Source of the DNA: Pseudomonadota bacterium
Lineage (GTDB): Bacteria > Pseudomonadota > Gammaproteobacteria > Steroidobacterales > Steroidobacteraceae
Direction: 5' to 3'
Length of the DNA stretch: 64,000 bases
Assembly: GCA_023433705.1 (NCBI GenBank)
Contig: JAEYUC010000014.1
Coordinates: 1-64,000 of the forward strand
The notes below the pieces were generated by a model. The model made no database searches. It was not told the DNA's origin and saw nothing but the letters and a program-made list of their open reading frames with translations. Positions 1 to 8,985 of the stretch are shown here, in pieces; the stretch's first letter is position 1, and each line of letters opens with the position of its first letter. Both the position numbers and the translations under genes were made by a program.

Positions 1-2019
1 GACGTTGAGATCATTGCCGATCACGCGGATCGAGATCGGCGCCGAGATCGGCGGGCCGTTCGCGAATTCCTTCACGTAGATGTTCGCGGCCGGATAACGC
101 TCGAGCTTCTCGCGCAGCGCCTGCAGCTTCTCGGGCGTCTCGTCGGTGTCGTACTCGTGCAGCTGCACGAACACTTCCGCGTAGTTCGCCGCGTCGTTGC
201 GCTGGATGTGGTTGTAGTAGATCTGCGGATTGCCGTGGCCGAGGTTCGCGAACCAGCTCTTGACCTCGGGCATGTTCGAAAGCTCGTTTTCCACGAGCCG
301 CAGCGCGCGATCGGTTTCCGCGAGACTGCTGCCGTTCGGTGCGTTCACCTGAATCAGGAACTGCGGCGTATCTGCCTTCGGAAACAGGCTCGAGCCGAGG
401 ATCGGCACGAGCGCCGCGGACAGCAGCAGCGAACCACCGATCGCCGCGACCACCGTGAACCTGGGGCGCGCGAGGCACCAGTGCAGCGCCGGGCGATAGT
501 AATTGTGGATCACGCCCATCACACGCCTGAGGAACGGGTTCTCCTCCGACTGCGATTTCTCGTCGAGCACGCGGCTCGCGAGGAACGGGATGATGAACAG
601 CGCGAGCAGCAGCGAGCCGATGATCGTCGACACGACGGCCATCGGCAGCACGCGGATGAACTTGCCCGCGGTGCCGGGCAGCGCGAGCAGCGGCAGGAAC
701 GCAAAGATCAATGTCGCGGTGCAGCCGAGGATGGCGACGAAGATCTGCCGCGTGCCCGCAAGCGCGGCGTCGACGCGCGAATACCCCATGCGCATGTGCC
801 GCGCGATGTTCTCCACCACGACGATCGAGTCGTCGACCAGCAAACCCAGCGCGACGACGAAGCCGGCGATGGATAGCTGGTTCAGCGAATAGCCGAGGAA
901 ATACAGGCAGGCGAGGCCGAACGACAGCGACAGCGGAATGGAGATCATCACGATGCCCGCGGCGCGCAATCCCAGCGGCAGCAACGTGATCAGCACGAGT
1001 GCGATGGCGATGCCGAAGTCGGTGTACAGCCGGCTCAGCCGATGCCGTACGTTTTTCGACTGGTCGAAACCGACCTCGAGCCCGATACGCTTCGGCAGAT
1101 CGGCGGCAAAGTCCTCGATCACCTCCATCACGCGTTCGCGCACTTCGAGGATGTTGTAGCCGTCCTTCTGGTTAGCCGTGACGAAGACCGCGCGCTTGCC
1201 GTTGTAGCGGCCCGTGTAACTGTAGGCGGACGTGTTCCAGCTCACCTCCGCGACGTCCCGCACGCGCACGATGCGCCCGCCCACGGCCGCGACGACGGTG
1301 TCGCGTACCTGGTCGAGCGAGGAGTAGCTGCCGGAGGTCTTGAGACTGAAACTGCGCGCGCCGAGATCGATGAAGCCGGCGGGGATGTTCGCGTTCTCGC
1401 TCTGCACCGCGGCGATCAGTTGCGTCGGCGCGATGTTGAGCTCCGCCATGCGCTTGAGGTCGAGCGCGATGCGCAGTTCGCGCTCCGGATAGGCCCAGCT
1501 CTCCGAGGCGCGCACGCCATCGACCGTCTTGAGCTTGTCCTTGAGCTCGCGCGCGTAGTCCTCGAGCTCGCGGTACGGCGCCTCTTCCGACACCAGCGCG
1601 ATCTGCACCGTGTTCACGAGGCCGGGCGAAAACTTGCGCACGATGAACTGCGTTTCCGGCGGGAACTCCGGTCGCAGCGCGTTCAGTTCGCGCGTCACCT
1701 CGTCGTACTTCTTGTCGGCGTCGGTGGAGGCGAGGAATTCGATCGCGGTGAAGGACACACCGTCACGGATCGAGGTCTCCATCTTGAGCACGTCGTCGAG
1801 CGCGGCGAGGCGATCCTCGATGGGCTTGGCGACGAGGCGCTCGAGATCCTTGGGATCCGCGCCGGGATAGATGGCCGCGATCGTGAACCCGGGGATCTTG
1901 AAATACGGGTCCTCCTCGCGCGGCACGTTCTTGAACGCATAGAAGCCGAGCGCGACCAGGCACAGGAACGCCACCATGGTGAACTGGTAGCGCCGTATCG
2001 GGAATTCGAGAAATGACAT
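1..2019 (-). CDS. RND efflux transporter permease subunit (C-terminus beyond window)
   Basis: Inner-membrane proton-driven pump of a tripartite RND efflux complex. The frame is open from an ATG at 2017-2019 to base 1, giving 673 residues of a family usually about 1,020-1,050 long, so roughly the last third lies outside the window. TM1 is near residues 12-32. A porter region follows, then a block of membrane helices at about 330-480 containing LLVDDSIVVVENI, the TM4 motif whose Asp pair carries the proton relay in AcrB. A second porter region begins near residue 500. The gene starts 19 nt after the adaptor stop codon and is third in the channel-adaptor-pump operon. The family is HAE1-like; the substrate cannot be read from the sequence. 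Confidence 0.93.
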   Translation of the reverse strand, partial: MSFLEFPIRRYQFTMVAFLCLVALGFYAFKNVPREEDPYFKIPGFTIAAIYPGADPKDLERLVAKPIEDRLAALDDVLKMETSIRDGVSFTAIEFLASTDADKKYDEVTRELNALRPEFPPETQFIVRKFSPGLVNTVQIALVSEEAPYRELEDYARELKDKLKTVDGVRASESWAYPERELRIALDLKRMAELNIAPTQLIAAVQSENANIPAGFIDLGARSFSLKTSGSYSSLDQVRDTVVAAVGGRIVRVRDVAEVSWNTSAYSYTGRYNGKRAVFVTANQKDGYNILEVRERVMEVIEDFAADLPKRIGLEVGFDQSKNVRHRLSRLYTDFGIAIALVLITLLPLGLRAAGIVMISIPLSLSFGLACLYFLGYSLNQLSIAGFVVALGLLVDDSIVVVENIARHMRMGYSRVDAALAGTRQIFVAILGCTATLIFAFLPLLALPGTAGKFIRVLPMAVVSTIIGSLLLALFIIPFLASRVLDEKSQSEENPFLRRVMGVIHNYYRPALHWCLARPRFTVVAAIGGSLLLSAALVPILGSSLFPKADTPQFLIQVNAPNGSSLAETDRALRLVENELSNMPEVKSWFANLGHGNPQIYYNHIQRNDAANYAEVFVQLHEYDTDETPEKLQALREKLERYPAANIYVKEFANGPPISAPISIRVIGNDLNV

Positions 2020-2038
2020 CGCCTTCTCCAGGCCGCGT

Positions 2039-3124
2039 CTAACTATCCGCGCCGCGCGGCGGCATGTTCTCCGCCTGGCGGGTCGTTTCTCGCAGCACCT
2101 CGACGCGTTCGCCGTTCTCGAGGAACAACGCGCCGTCGGTGACCACCTGCTCGCCGGCGGCGAGGCCGCTCTCGAGTGCGATGCTGTCGGCGGTGATGAA
2201 GGCCACGCGCACGTTGCGCCGCTCGGCGGTGTCACCCTTGACCACGAACACGCTCGCGCGGTCGCCGTCGCCTTCGACCAGCGCCGCCATCGGGATGTAG
2301 GTGAGTCCGGGCGAGTCGCTGTGCGGCGTGAGCCGCAGCCGCGCGACGAGCCCGCTCACCAGCCGCGGCGGCGGTGCGTCGAACTGCACTTCGATCGGAA
2401 ACATGCCGGAGCGCTCGTCCGCGGCGCTGGCGATTTCCACGATCGTGCCGGTCATGGTTCGCCCGGGGAACGCGTCCATGCGGATATCGCCCTTGTCGCC
2501 GAGTTTCACGTTCACGATCTCGCGGTCGGCGAGCGCGGCCTTTACCACGTACCCGGCATCGCTTTCGCCGAACACCAGCACGGGCGTGCCGGCGGGTACG
2601 AGCTCGCGCTCCTCCACCAGCTTGCGCAGCACGAGCCCGTCGCGCGGGGCCGTGATCACCGAATAACCCAGGTTGAACTGCGCCGACTTGTACTGCGCGG
2701 CCGCGATCGAGGCCTGCGTGCGCAGGTCCTGGAGCTGCTCGAGACTGATCACCTGGTCGGCATAGAGATTTTCACCGCGCTTGAGATCGCGCTCGGCCTT
2801 CTCCGCCATCTGGCGGGCCTGTTCGACCTGCGCGCCGACCTCGGTCAGTTCGATCTCCGCGAGGCGCTGTCCCTTCTTGACGCGATCGCCCTCCTGCACG
2901 TGGATGCGGCGCACGACGCCGCCCATCTTGAAGGAGAGCCGCATCTCGTGTTTGGTCGCGACGGTGCCATTGGTGTCGATGGGCGGCACGGCGGGTCCGT
3001 TGCTGGCGCGCTGGATGCGCACCGGCGTCGGCTTGTCGACGGGCTGCGCCTCGTTGCGCTGGCAGGCCGTGAGCGATGCGGCGGCCAGTGCGAGCGCGAT
3101 CAGCGGCAGTAGTTTGTTCGTCAT
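2039..3124 (-). CDS. RND efflux periplasmic adaptor (membrane fusion protein), lipoprotein
   Basis: Periplasmic adaptor that joins the RND pump to the outer-membrane channel; 361 aa. The N-terminus is a lipoprotein signal with lipobox LTAC (Cys about residue 21), so it is probably lipid-anchored. The order is typical of HlyD/AcrA adaptors: a biotinyl-lipoyl half near 65-100 (IHVQEGDRVKKGQRLAEIEL), an alpha-helical hairpin near 100-150, the second lipoyl half (ITAPRDGLVLRKLVEERELV), then beta-barrel and membrane-proximal domains. It lies between the channel gene and the pump gene with short spacers (23 and 19 nt), so the three are probably co-transcribed. Confidence 0.93.
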   Translation of the reverse strand: MTNKLLPLIALALAAASLTACQRNEAQPVDKPTPVRIQRASNGPAVPPIDTNGTVATKHEMRLSFKMGGVVRRIHVQEGDRVKKGQRLAEIELTEVGAQVEQARQMAEKAERDLKRGENLYADQVISLEQLQDLRTQASIAAAQYKSAQFNLGYSVITAPRDGLVLRKLVEERELVPAGTPVLVFGESDAGYVVKAALADREIVNVKLGDKGDIRMDAFPGRTMTGTIVEIASAADERSGMFPIEVQFDAPPPRLVSGLVARLRLTPHSDSPGLTYIPMAALVEGDGDRASVFVVKGDTAERRNVRVAFITADSIALESGLAAGEQVVTDGALFLENGERVEVLRETTRQAENMPPRGADS

Positions 3125-3147
3125 CGTTGTCTTCCGTTGAATTCCTG

Positions 3148-4584
3148 CTAGAGCCCCGGCAGCGGCAGATTTCCCGCGGCGGTGGCGTAGTCGAGCTCCG
3201 CCTGGCGCGCGAGGACCTGGAATCGCGTGATGTTCAGATTGAGCTCGGCGCTCGTGAGGCTCGAGCGCGAGTCGATGAATTCGACCTGGCTGATCACGCC
3301 TTCGTCACGCTTGCGGCTCGCGATGCGAAAACCCGCGCGCGCGGCCTCGGAGCGCGCCTCGGCGGTCGCGAGCGAGTCCGCGCTGGTGTCGAGCCGGTCG
3401 AGCGCCTGCTGGACTTCGAGCTGAACCTGCTGGGCGAGCTCGTCGCGCTGCGTCGCGGTCTTCCGCGCGGTCGCGTCCGCCTGGCGCACCGCCGCGCGGC
3501 GCGCGCCGCCGTCGAAAAAGGTCCAGTTGAGCAGCAGCGACACGGTCGCGAAATTGCTGCCGCGGCCGAACTGGTATTCCTCGCCCTGGATGCCGCCATC
3601 GGCGCCGAACGACAGCGTCGGCCACCGGTCCGCCTTCGCGACTTTCGTCTGCGCCTGGCTCGCGCGCGTCAGCGCCTCGAGCTGCTGCAGCTCGGGCCGG
3701 TTCTCGAGCGCCGCCTGGCGCAGCTCCGCGAGCGCGCGCGTCGTCGCGCTCACGTTCGCGCCGACTTCGGCATTCTCGAGCTCGGTGTCGAGCGGGCGAT
3801 TGAGCAGGAAGTTGAGGTAACTGCGCGCCTGCTCCGCGCCGTTCTGCGCGTCGCGCGACTGCTGCATCACTTCGAGTAGTTCGGCGCGCGCGCGCAGGAC
3901 CTGGTCCTGCGTGACCTTGCCGTTGCGGAACAGCGATTCGTTGACGCGCAGGTTTTCATTGAGCAGCGTCACCGAGGCGTCGACTATGCCGCGCGTGCGC
4001 ACGGCGGCCAGGTAGGTGAGGTAGCCGACGGTGATGTCGCGCTTGAGGCGCCGCCCGAGTGCTTCGCGTCCGTACTCCGTCGCGCCGAGCAACTCGCGCT
4101 GCGCGCGCACGGCGGCGGGAATCGCGGGGGCGATCAGCGGCATGCGCAGCGTGATGCGTGTGTCCTGCTCGCGTTCGCGCAGGAACGGAATCGCCTCGTT
4201 CCGCACCACCGGGAACTGCGGCTGCTGACCCTGCGCGATGAGCAGATCGTTGAGCGTCTGGTACGCGGGATTGAGCGTATCGCCGAGCGGCAGGTCGATC
4301 GTGCGACCACCTTCGGAGCGCGAGTAACGCGCCGCGAGCGCGGCCTCGGGGAAATAACGCGCGCGCGCCGCGTCGAGCGCGGCTTCCGCTCGCTCGACCT
4401 CGAGCGTCTGCGCCTTCAGGGCGAGATTCGATTGCAATCCTTCGCGCACGTATTCGTCGATCACGGCCCCAAGTGGCCGCCCACCCGGCTCCGGCGCCTG
4501 CGCACTCGTCGCCAGCGAAAAGCCGGCCATCAGGCATAGCGCGAGCCAACGCTTCGGCTCCAGTCGTTCAGTTGCTGGACGCAT
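3148..4584 (-). CDS. TolC-family outer-membrane efflux channel
   Basis: Outer-membrane channel of the RND system; 478 aa from the ATG at 4584. The frame stays open upstream to 4758, but that extension is Arg/His-rich and runs into the regulator gene. The chosen start is followed directly by a signal peptide (RWLALCLMAGFSLATSAQA). Two repeated OEP-type halves rich in Ala/Leu/Glu/Arg heptads follow (about 35-240 and 260-470), matching the helical tunnel of TolC, with short strand segments such as PTLSFGADGG between. No lipobox Cys is seen at the N-terminus, so it resembles TolC more than OprM. First structural gene of the efflux operon, about 45 nt downstream of the TetR gene. Confidence 0.9.
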   Translation of the reverse strand: MRPATERLEPKRWLALCLMAGFSLATSAQAPEPGGRPLGAVIDEYVREGLQSNLALKAQTLEVERAEAALDAARARYFPEAALAARYSRSEGGRTIDLPLGDTLNPAYQTLNDLLIAQGQQPQFPVVRNEAIPFLREREQDTRITLRMPLIAPAIPAAVRAQRELLGATEYGREALGRRLKRDITVGYLTYLAAVRTRGIVDASVTLLNENLRVNESLFRNGKVTQDQVLRARAELLEVMQQSRDAQNGAEQARSYLNFLLNRPLDTELENAEVGANVSATTRALAELRQAALENRPELQQLEALTRASQAQTKVAKADRWPTLSFGADGGIQGEEYQFGRGSNFATVSLLLNWTFFDGGARRAAVRQADATARKTATQRDELAQQVQLEVQQALDRLDTSADSLATAEARSEAARAGFRIASRKRDEGVISQVEFIDSRSSLTSAELNLNITRFQVLARQAELDYATAAGNLPLPGL

Positions 4585-4628
4585 GTCTAATCCGTGACGC
4601 CTTTTTCCTGAGGAAAGGGATGACCGGC

Positions 4629-5267
4629 TCAAGCCTTCAGATCGCGCGCGACCATGCCGATCGCGTGTTCGACGAGCGACTGCGCGGTCACGCCGTGGTG
4701 CGCGAGCGCGTTGGCCTTCGTCGTCGTGAGCTGGATGATTCCGTGCATGAAGCCCCACAACGTGACGCTGGTGAGCAGCGGAGATCCGATGTCGGAACGA
4801 ATGCTGCCGTCGCGCACGCCGGCTTCGATCGACTGGATGAGCCGATGTTGCAGCCGATCGCCGCCGATCGCGCAGGCCTGCTCCGAAGGCGAACCTTCCG
4901 TGGGTTCCGGAGTCTTGAGCTCGCAGCGCGCGAGCGCTTCGAAAAGCACGGGAAATTCCTGTGAAAACGCTACATACGCGCGACCGATGGCGATGACCTG
5001 GTCGAGGCCGGCGCGGTGGCGCTCGGCGGCTTCGTTGAATCGCGCGAGCAGCATGCCCATCGCGCGTTCGGCGAGTCCGAACATGAGATCGGAGCGATCC
5101 TGGAAGTACACGTAGAGCAGCGCGCGCGACAGGCGCGCGCGGCGCGCCACGTCATCCATCGTGAGCGAGTCGAGTCCCATGTCTCGGCCCGCGGCTTCGG
5201 CGGCGTCGATGATCTCGGCGCGCCGGCGCTCCTTCTCCTCGAGTCGGCGTTCGGCAATGTAGTTCAT
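4629..5267 (-). CDS. TetR/AcrR-family transcriptional regulator
   Basis: Probable repressor of the efflux operon that follows it; 212 aa. I chose the ATG at 5267 because the N-terminal HTH then begins at the usual place: EIIDAAEAAGRDMGLDSLTMDDVARRARLSRALLYVYFQDRSDL, about residues 18-62. An earlier in-frame start at 5357 would add 30 residues unlike the family. The C-terminal ligand and dimer domain is all-helical, about 75-210. Position just upstream of channel, adaptor and pump, in the same direction, fits self-regulation of the whole unit, which is an inference. A palindrome 24 nt upstream of the start is the likely operator. Confidence 0.88.
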   Translation of the reverse strand: MNYIAERRLEEKERRRAEIIDAAEAAGRDMGLDSLTMDDVARRARLSRALLYVYFQDRSDLMFGLAERAMGMLLARFNEAAERHRAGLDQVIAIGRAYVAFSQEFPVLFEALARCELKTPEPTEGSPSEQACAIGGDRLQHRLIQSIEAGVRDGSIRSDIGSPLLTSVTLWGFMHGIIQLTTTKANALAHHGVTAQSLVEHAIGMVARDLKA

Positions 5268-5290
5268 GGGGCGGGAGCCTAATCGTGTGT

Positions 5291-5305
5291 TTGACACGAT
5301 GTCAA
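5291..5305. promoter_or_regulatory. Candidate operator of the TetR regulator
   Basis: A perfect inverted repeat, TTGACA-cga-TGTCAA, lies 24-38 bases upstream of the TetR start codon. A second overlapping repeat (TCGTGT...ACACGA, 5283-5299) shares bases with it. On the minus strand TTGACA could also serve as a -35 element, so binding here would block the efflux promoter. Visible symmetry only; binding is inferred. Confidence 0.5.
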
Positions 5306-5338
5306 TTACTAGAACTCTGTGCAATCGCACATTCATGC

Positions 5339-5359
5339 AAATGCGAACCTCTCGCATTT
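5339..5359. promoter_or_regulatory. Candidate Fur box upstream of feoA
   Basis: A perfect 8-5-8 inverted repeat (AAATGCGA, 5 nt, TCGCATTT) centred about 50 bases before the feoA start. Set against the 19-bp Fur consensus AATGAGAATNATTCTCATT, it agrees at about 13 of 18 non-central positions by hand alignment. Iron-responsive control of feoAB by Fur is the rule in gammaproteobacteria, so the position is apt. Confidence 0.5.
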
Positions 5360-5398
5360 ACATCCAAGTGCGCCGAACCCATACTCGGAGCCGTGAAA

Positions 5399-5743
5399 AT
5401 GAATGTTTCCCTGTCGGACTCCTCCGTCTCGCTGACCGAACTGCAGCGGGGCGACCACGGCTGGGTTTCGAGCCTCGACTCCTCCGTGCTTCCCGGTGTG
5501 GAGACGCAGGAGACCGAAGCGCTGCTCGCGCGTCTTCGCGACCTCGGTTTCGTGGCCGGCGCACGCTGCGAGATCGTCGCCCGCATGTGGCTCGGCGGTG
5601 ATCCGCTCGCGGTGCGCATCGGCGGCTCGACCTTCGCGCTGCGCCGCGCGGAAGCGGCGGCGGTGCGCGTGCACCGCACGCAGACGGAATCGATTGGAAG
5701 CCGCGCGCTCGAAGGCGAAAGCACGCAGGCCGCCGTCGCCTGA
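5399..5743 (+). CDS. feoA: FeoA-family ferrous iron transport accessory protein
   Basis: Small cytoplasmic SH3-like protein that supports the FeoB iron transporter; 114 aa. The ATG at 5399 has GGAG 8 nt upstream; a GTG at 5393 in the same frame is the only close alternative. The core at about residues 45-95 has the FeoA signature: LLARLRDLGFVAGARCEIVARMWLGGDPLAVRIGGSTFALRRAEA (glycine turn, then an I/V-RIGG-ALR segment). Residues 1-35 and the C-terminal 20 residues are extra and rich in Ser/Glu, which is longer than the usual 75-85 aa. It precedes feoB by 76 nt. Confidence 0.88.
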   Translation: MNVSLSDSSVSLTELQRGDHGWVSSLDSSVLPGVETQETEALLARLRDLGFVAGARCEIVARMWLGGDPLAVRIGGSTFALRRAEAAAVRVHRTQTESIGSRALEGESTQAAVA

Positions 5744-5783
5744 ACGTCGTCCGCAGGCTTGAGCGCACACAGAGCCCAATAGA

Positions 5784-5804
5784 GCCCCGGTAGTAAGTCG
5801 GGGC
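5784..5804 (+). promoter_or_regulatory. Short GC hairpin before feoB
   Basis: GCCCCG (5784-5789) pairs with CGGGGC (5799-5804) around a 9-nt loop, ending 15 nt before the TTG start of feoB and next to an AGGA-type ribosome site. There is no following T tract, so it is not an intrinsic terminator. It may affect feoB translation; this is inference. Confidence 0.3.
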
Positions 5805-5819
5805 AGGAACTCAGGAATC

Positions 5820-7694
5820 TTGGACGCCGCCGTCACCACTTCTTCACTGCGCATCGCGCTCGTTGGCGTGCCCAACTGCGGCAAGACCGCGTTGTTCAAC
5901 CGCCTCACCGGGAGTCACCAGAAGGTAGCCAACTACCCGGGCGTCACCGTCGAGCGGCGCGAGGGTGAGCGCACGTCAGGCGACGGCCGCGTCCTGCGCA
6001 TACTCGACCTGCCGGGAACCTACGGACTCAAACCCACCACGCTCGACGAGGCGATAACGCGCGACGTGCTGCTCGGCCGCGTGGCCGGCGAGAGTACGCC
6101 GGATCTCGTCGTGTGCGTGGTGGACGCCGTGCACCTGCCGATCGGCCTCAGGCTCGCGCTCGAGGTGAAACGTCTCGGGCTGCCGATGATGCTCGCGCTC
6201 AATCGCATGGACGTCGCGAAGCGGCGCGGCGTGCACATCGACGTCGCGCGCCTGTCGAACGAGCTCGGCGTCCCGGTGCTCCCGACCATTGCCGTAAAAC
6301 GCGGCGGGGCCGATGCGCTCATCGAGGCCATCGAACCGTCCCGCTGGAGCGGCAATCGCGCCGCGCGCGCTCCGCAATGGCACGAACCCACGGCCGAAGA
6401 CGCCGAACAGACCCAGTCGGACCTGCGCGGACTGCTCGCCGCTGTGGGTTACTCCGCGCCGCGCGACAGCGAGTGGCTGGGCCGTTTCGACCGCGTACTG
6501 CTGCACCCCGTCGGCGGCGTCGCCGTGCTCGCGATCGTCATGTTCCTGATCTTCCAGGCGGTGTTCAGCTGGGCGGCTCCGCTCATGGACGCCATCGACG
6601 CCGGCGTGGGCGCGCTCGGCGCCTGGGTCGCGGAACATCTGCCGCCGGGCCCGCTCGCGAGCCTGCTGTCCGACGGCGTGATCGCGGGCGCGGGCGCGGT
6701 GCTCGTGTTCCTCCCGCAGATCGTGATCCTGTTCTTCTTCATCCTCTTCCTCGAGGACTCGGGCTACCTGCCGCGCGCCGCCTATCTACTCGACCGGCTC
6801 ATGGGCTGGGTGGGTCTTTCGGGACGAGCATTCATCCCGTTGCTGTCGAGTCATGCATGCGCCATTCCCGGCATCATGGCGACGCGCACGATCCCGAACT
6901 GGCGCGACAGGCTGACGACGATAATGATCGCGCCGCTCATGACCTGCTCGGCGCGCCTGCCCGTGTACGGCCTGCTGATCGCCGCGTTCATCCCGGCGCG
7001 CGACGTGGGCATCTTCAACCTGCAGGGCCTCGTGCTGTTCGGCCTGTACGCGGCCGGGATCATCTCCTCGCTGCTGGTCGCACTCGTAGTCAAGCAATTC
7101 ACCGGCGGCTCGCGCCACTCGCCGCTCATGCTGGAGCTGCCGGATTTCCAATGGCCGCACGCCGGCAACCTGCTGCTCGGACTGTGGGAACGCGTGCGCA
7201 TCTTCGTGACACGCGTCGGCGGCATCATCCTCGCGTTGATGATCCTGCTGTGGTTCCTGTCCAGCTACCCCGCGCCGCCGCCGGACGCGACCGGGCTCCC
7301 GATCCAGTACAGCTTCGCGGGACGCCTCGGGGCGTTGCTCGAACACGTCTTCGCACCCATCGGTTTCAACTGGCAGATCTCGATCGCGCTCGTGCCCGGA
7401 CTCGCCGCGCGCGAAGTCGCCGTCGGCGCGCTCGGCACGGTTTACGCGATGTCGTCCACGGGTGACGACCTGGCGAATCAGCTCGGACCGGTGATCGCGA
7501 GCGGCTGGAGCCTGGCCACGGCCTGCTCGCTGCTCGCGTGGTACGTGTTCGCGCCCCAGTGCCTGTCGACGCTCGCGATCGTGAAGCGCGAGACCAACTC
7601 GTGGCGTTATCCCATCATCATGGCCGCCTATCTCTTTGCGCTGGCCTACATCGCGGCATTCATCACCTACCGCGTGGTCGGATCCTGGGCGTAG
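5820..7694 (+). CDS. feoB: Ferrous iron transporter FeoB
   Basis: GTP-dependent inner-membrane Fe(II) importer; 624 aa. The N-terminal G domain has G1 GVPNCGKT (about 16-23), a switch region NYPGVTVERREG, G3 DLPGTYGL and G4 NRMD. The C-terminal half (from about residue 220) carries the paired Gate segments and many membrane helices, including the conserved AYLLDRLMGWVGLSGRAFIPLLSSHACAIPG and the region around LVPGLAAREVAVGALGTVYA. The start is a TTG at 5820; no ATG or GTG is nearer the G1 motif. At 624 aa it is shorter than E. coli FeoB but has both Gate halves. It follows feoA, and no FeoC-like gene is seen; the next gene encodes a small Cys-containing membrane protein. Confidence 0.96.
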   Translation: MDAAVTTSSLRIALVGVPNCGKTALFNRLTGSHQKVANYPGVTVERREGERTSGDGRVLRILDLPGTYGLKPTTLDEAITRDVLLGRVAGESTPDLVVCVVDAVHLPIGLRLALEVKRLGLPMMLALNRMDVAKRRGVHIDVARLSNELGVPVLPTIAVKRGGADALIEAIEPSRWSGNRAARAPQWHEPTAEDAEQTQSDLRGLLAAVGYSAPRDSEWLGRFDRVLLHPVGGVAVLAIVMFLIFQAVFSWAAPLMDAIDAGVGALGAWVAEHLPPGPLASLLSDGVIAGAGAVLVFLPQIVILFFFILFLEDSGYLPRAAYLLDRLMGWVGLSGRAFIPLLSSHACAIPGIMATRTIPNWRDRLTTIMIAPLMTCSARLPVYGLLIAAFIPARDVGIFNLQGLVLFGLYAAGIISSLLVALVVKQFTGGSRHSPLMLELPDFQWPHAGNLLLGLWERVRIFVTRVGGIILALMILLWFLSSYPAPPPDATGLPIQYSFAGRLGALLEHVFAPIGFNWQISIALVPGLAAREVAVGALGTVYAMSSTGDDLANQLGPVIASGWSLATACSLLAWYVFAPQCLSTLAIVKRETNSWRYPIIMAAYLFALAYIAAFITYRVVGSWA

Positions 7695-7703
7695 AGTTTC
7701 GCC

Positions 7704-7940
7704 ATGTGGCAGCAAATCGCAGTCGCCGTCATCGTCTTCGCCGCCTTCCTGGTGGCGGCGTGGAAACTCATGCCGGCACGGCGGCGGCTGAAGATCCTGG
7801 TCTCGCTCGATGCGTGGGCCGCGCGCCGCAGGCTCGATGGATTCCGCGCGCGTGTCCTGCAGCCGCGCATCCTGCGCGCTGGCGGTGGTTGCGACGGGTG
7901 CGCCGCGAATCCCGTCCGCGCGCCACACCACCGTCGGTGA
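7704..7940 (+). CDS. Small FeoB-linked membrane protein with C-terminal Cys pair (DUF6587-like)
   Basis: A 78-aa protein: one N-terminal membrane helix (about 4-24, IAVAVIVFAAFLVAAWKLMP), a basic amphipathic stretch, and a C-terminal GGGCDGCAANP with a CxxC pair. It starts 9 nt after feoB and its stop overlaps the GTG of the next gene (GTGA), so it sits firmly inside the feo operon. The architecture resembles the FeoB-associated Cys-containing small membrane proteins and DUF6587; that assignment is from memory of the layout, without a search. A role in handling Fe(II) at the cytoplasmic face is inference. Confidence 0.65.
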   Translation: MWQQIAVAVIVFAAFLVAAWKLMPARRRLKILVSLDAWAARRRLDGFRARVLQPRILRAGGGCDGCAANPVRAPHHRR

Positions 7941-8845
7941 AATTCACGTTCCTTGCCGGCCTGCTGTTCGCGGCCGGAATTTCCTCGGGCGCGAACGCCG
8001 CGGACGCCACGCGCACCGTCGTCGACGACACCGGCGCGCGCGTGACCGTGAGCACGCAGTCCTGCCGCATCGTCTCGCTCGCACCGGGCACGACCGCGAT
8101 GCTGTACGCGGCCGGCGCGGGACATTGCCTCGTCGGCACCATCGCGCACAGCGTCGAGCCGGAAGAGGCCGCCCGCATCCCCGTGGTCGGAGACGCTGAA
8201 ACGCTCGACTTCGAGCAATTGCTCGCGCTGCGCCCGAGCGTCGTGGTCGTCGCGGTCGACGTCGTGCAACGCGTGCGCATCGACCGCATCCGCTCGCTCG
8301 GTGTGCCGGTTTACGAAGTGCACGTCACGCGGCTGGAGGGCATGCCTGAATCCATCGAACGGCTCGGCGCCCTGACAGGCACGGTTGGACTGGCAAACGA
8401 GAGCGCCGCCAGCCTGCGCGCGCAGCTCGAGGGAATCGCGGCGAAGTACCGCGCGCGGCCGCGCATCCGCGTGCTCTACCAGATCTGGGACCGGCCTATC
8501 TACACGATCGGCGGCAAACACGTGATCAACGACGCGTTGCGGCTGTGCGGCGCGCAGAACGTGTTCGCCGACCTCGGCACCGCGGCGCCCGCCGTCACGC
8601 GCGAATCGGTGGTGTTGCGCGATCCCGAACTCATCATCGCGTCCGGGCCGCCCGGCGCGGGCGATCCGTGGCTCGCGGAGTGGCGCAAGTTTCCGGCGCT
8701 CAGCGCGGTGCGAAACGGCCGGCTGCTCGCGTACAGCGATCTGCGCATCGATCGCATGGGCCCCTCGGTCATCGCGGCGACCGGCAGCCTGTGCGAGGTC
8801 ATCGACCGCTCGCGCGCGGCCGTTCGCACTGAATCCGGACGCTGA
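7937..8845 (+). CDS. Periplasmic helical-backbone metal-chelate binding protein (BtuF/FhuD-like)
   Basis: Type III periplasmic substrate-binding protein (Peripla_BP_2 fold) for a siderophore, heme or cobalamin; 302 aa from a GTG at 7937. A signal peptide (KFTFLAGLLFAAGISSGANAA) follows directly, which supports this start; the frame is open further upstream but overlaps feoB. Visible family features are RIVSLAPGTTAMLYAAGAGHCLVGT, FEQLLALRPSVVVV, a long linker helix with MPESIERLGALTG, and a C-terminal ELIIASG segment. The GTG overlaps the preceding stop codon by 4 nt. No ABC permease or ATPase lies nearby, so it must work with transporters encoded elsewhere. The ligand cannot be told from sequence alone. 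Confidence 0.85.
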   Translation: MKFTFLAGLLFAAGISSGANAADATRTVVDDTGARVTVSTQSCRIVSLAPGTTAMLYAAGAGHCLVGTIAHSVEPEEAARIPVVGDAETLDFEQLLALRPSVVVVAVDVVQRVRIDRIRSLGVPVYEVHVTRLEGMPESIERLGALTGTVGLANESAASLRAQLEGIAAKYRARPRIRVLYQIWDRPIYTIGGKHVINDALRLCGAQNVFADLGTAAPAVTRESVVLRDPELIIASGPPGAGDPWLAEWRKFPALSAVRNGRLLAYSDLRIDRMGPSVIAATGSLCEVIDRSRAAVRTESGR

Positions 8846-8985
8846 TTTCCACGTTTCGCGCATCCGCGGCGCGCTTCGTTGTACCGGTGCGGGTCTTGCG
8901 AGTATCTTGCCGCCCCCGAACGCGCCGGAATCTTTCACGGGCCGGGCGGTCGAAACGGCCTGGTCTAATTGCAGGGAGACCTTCG

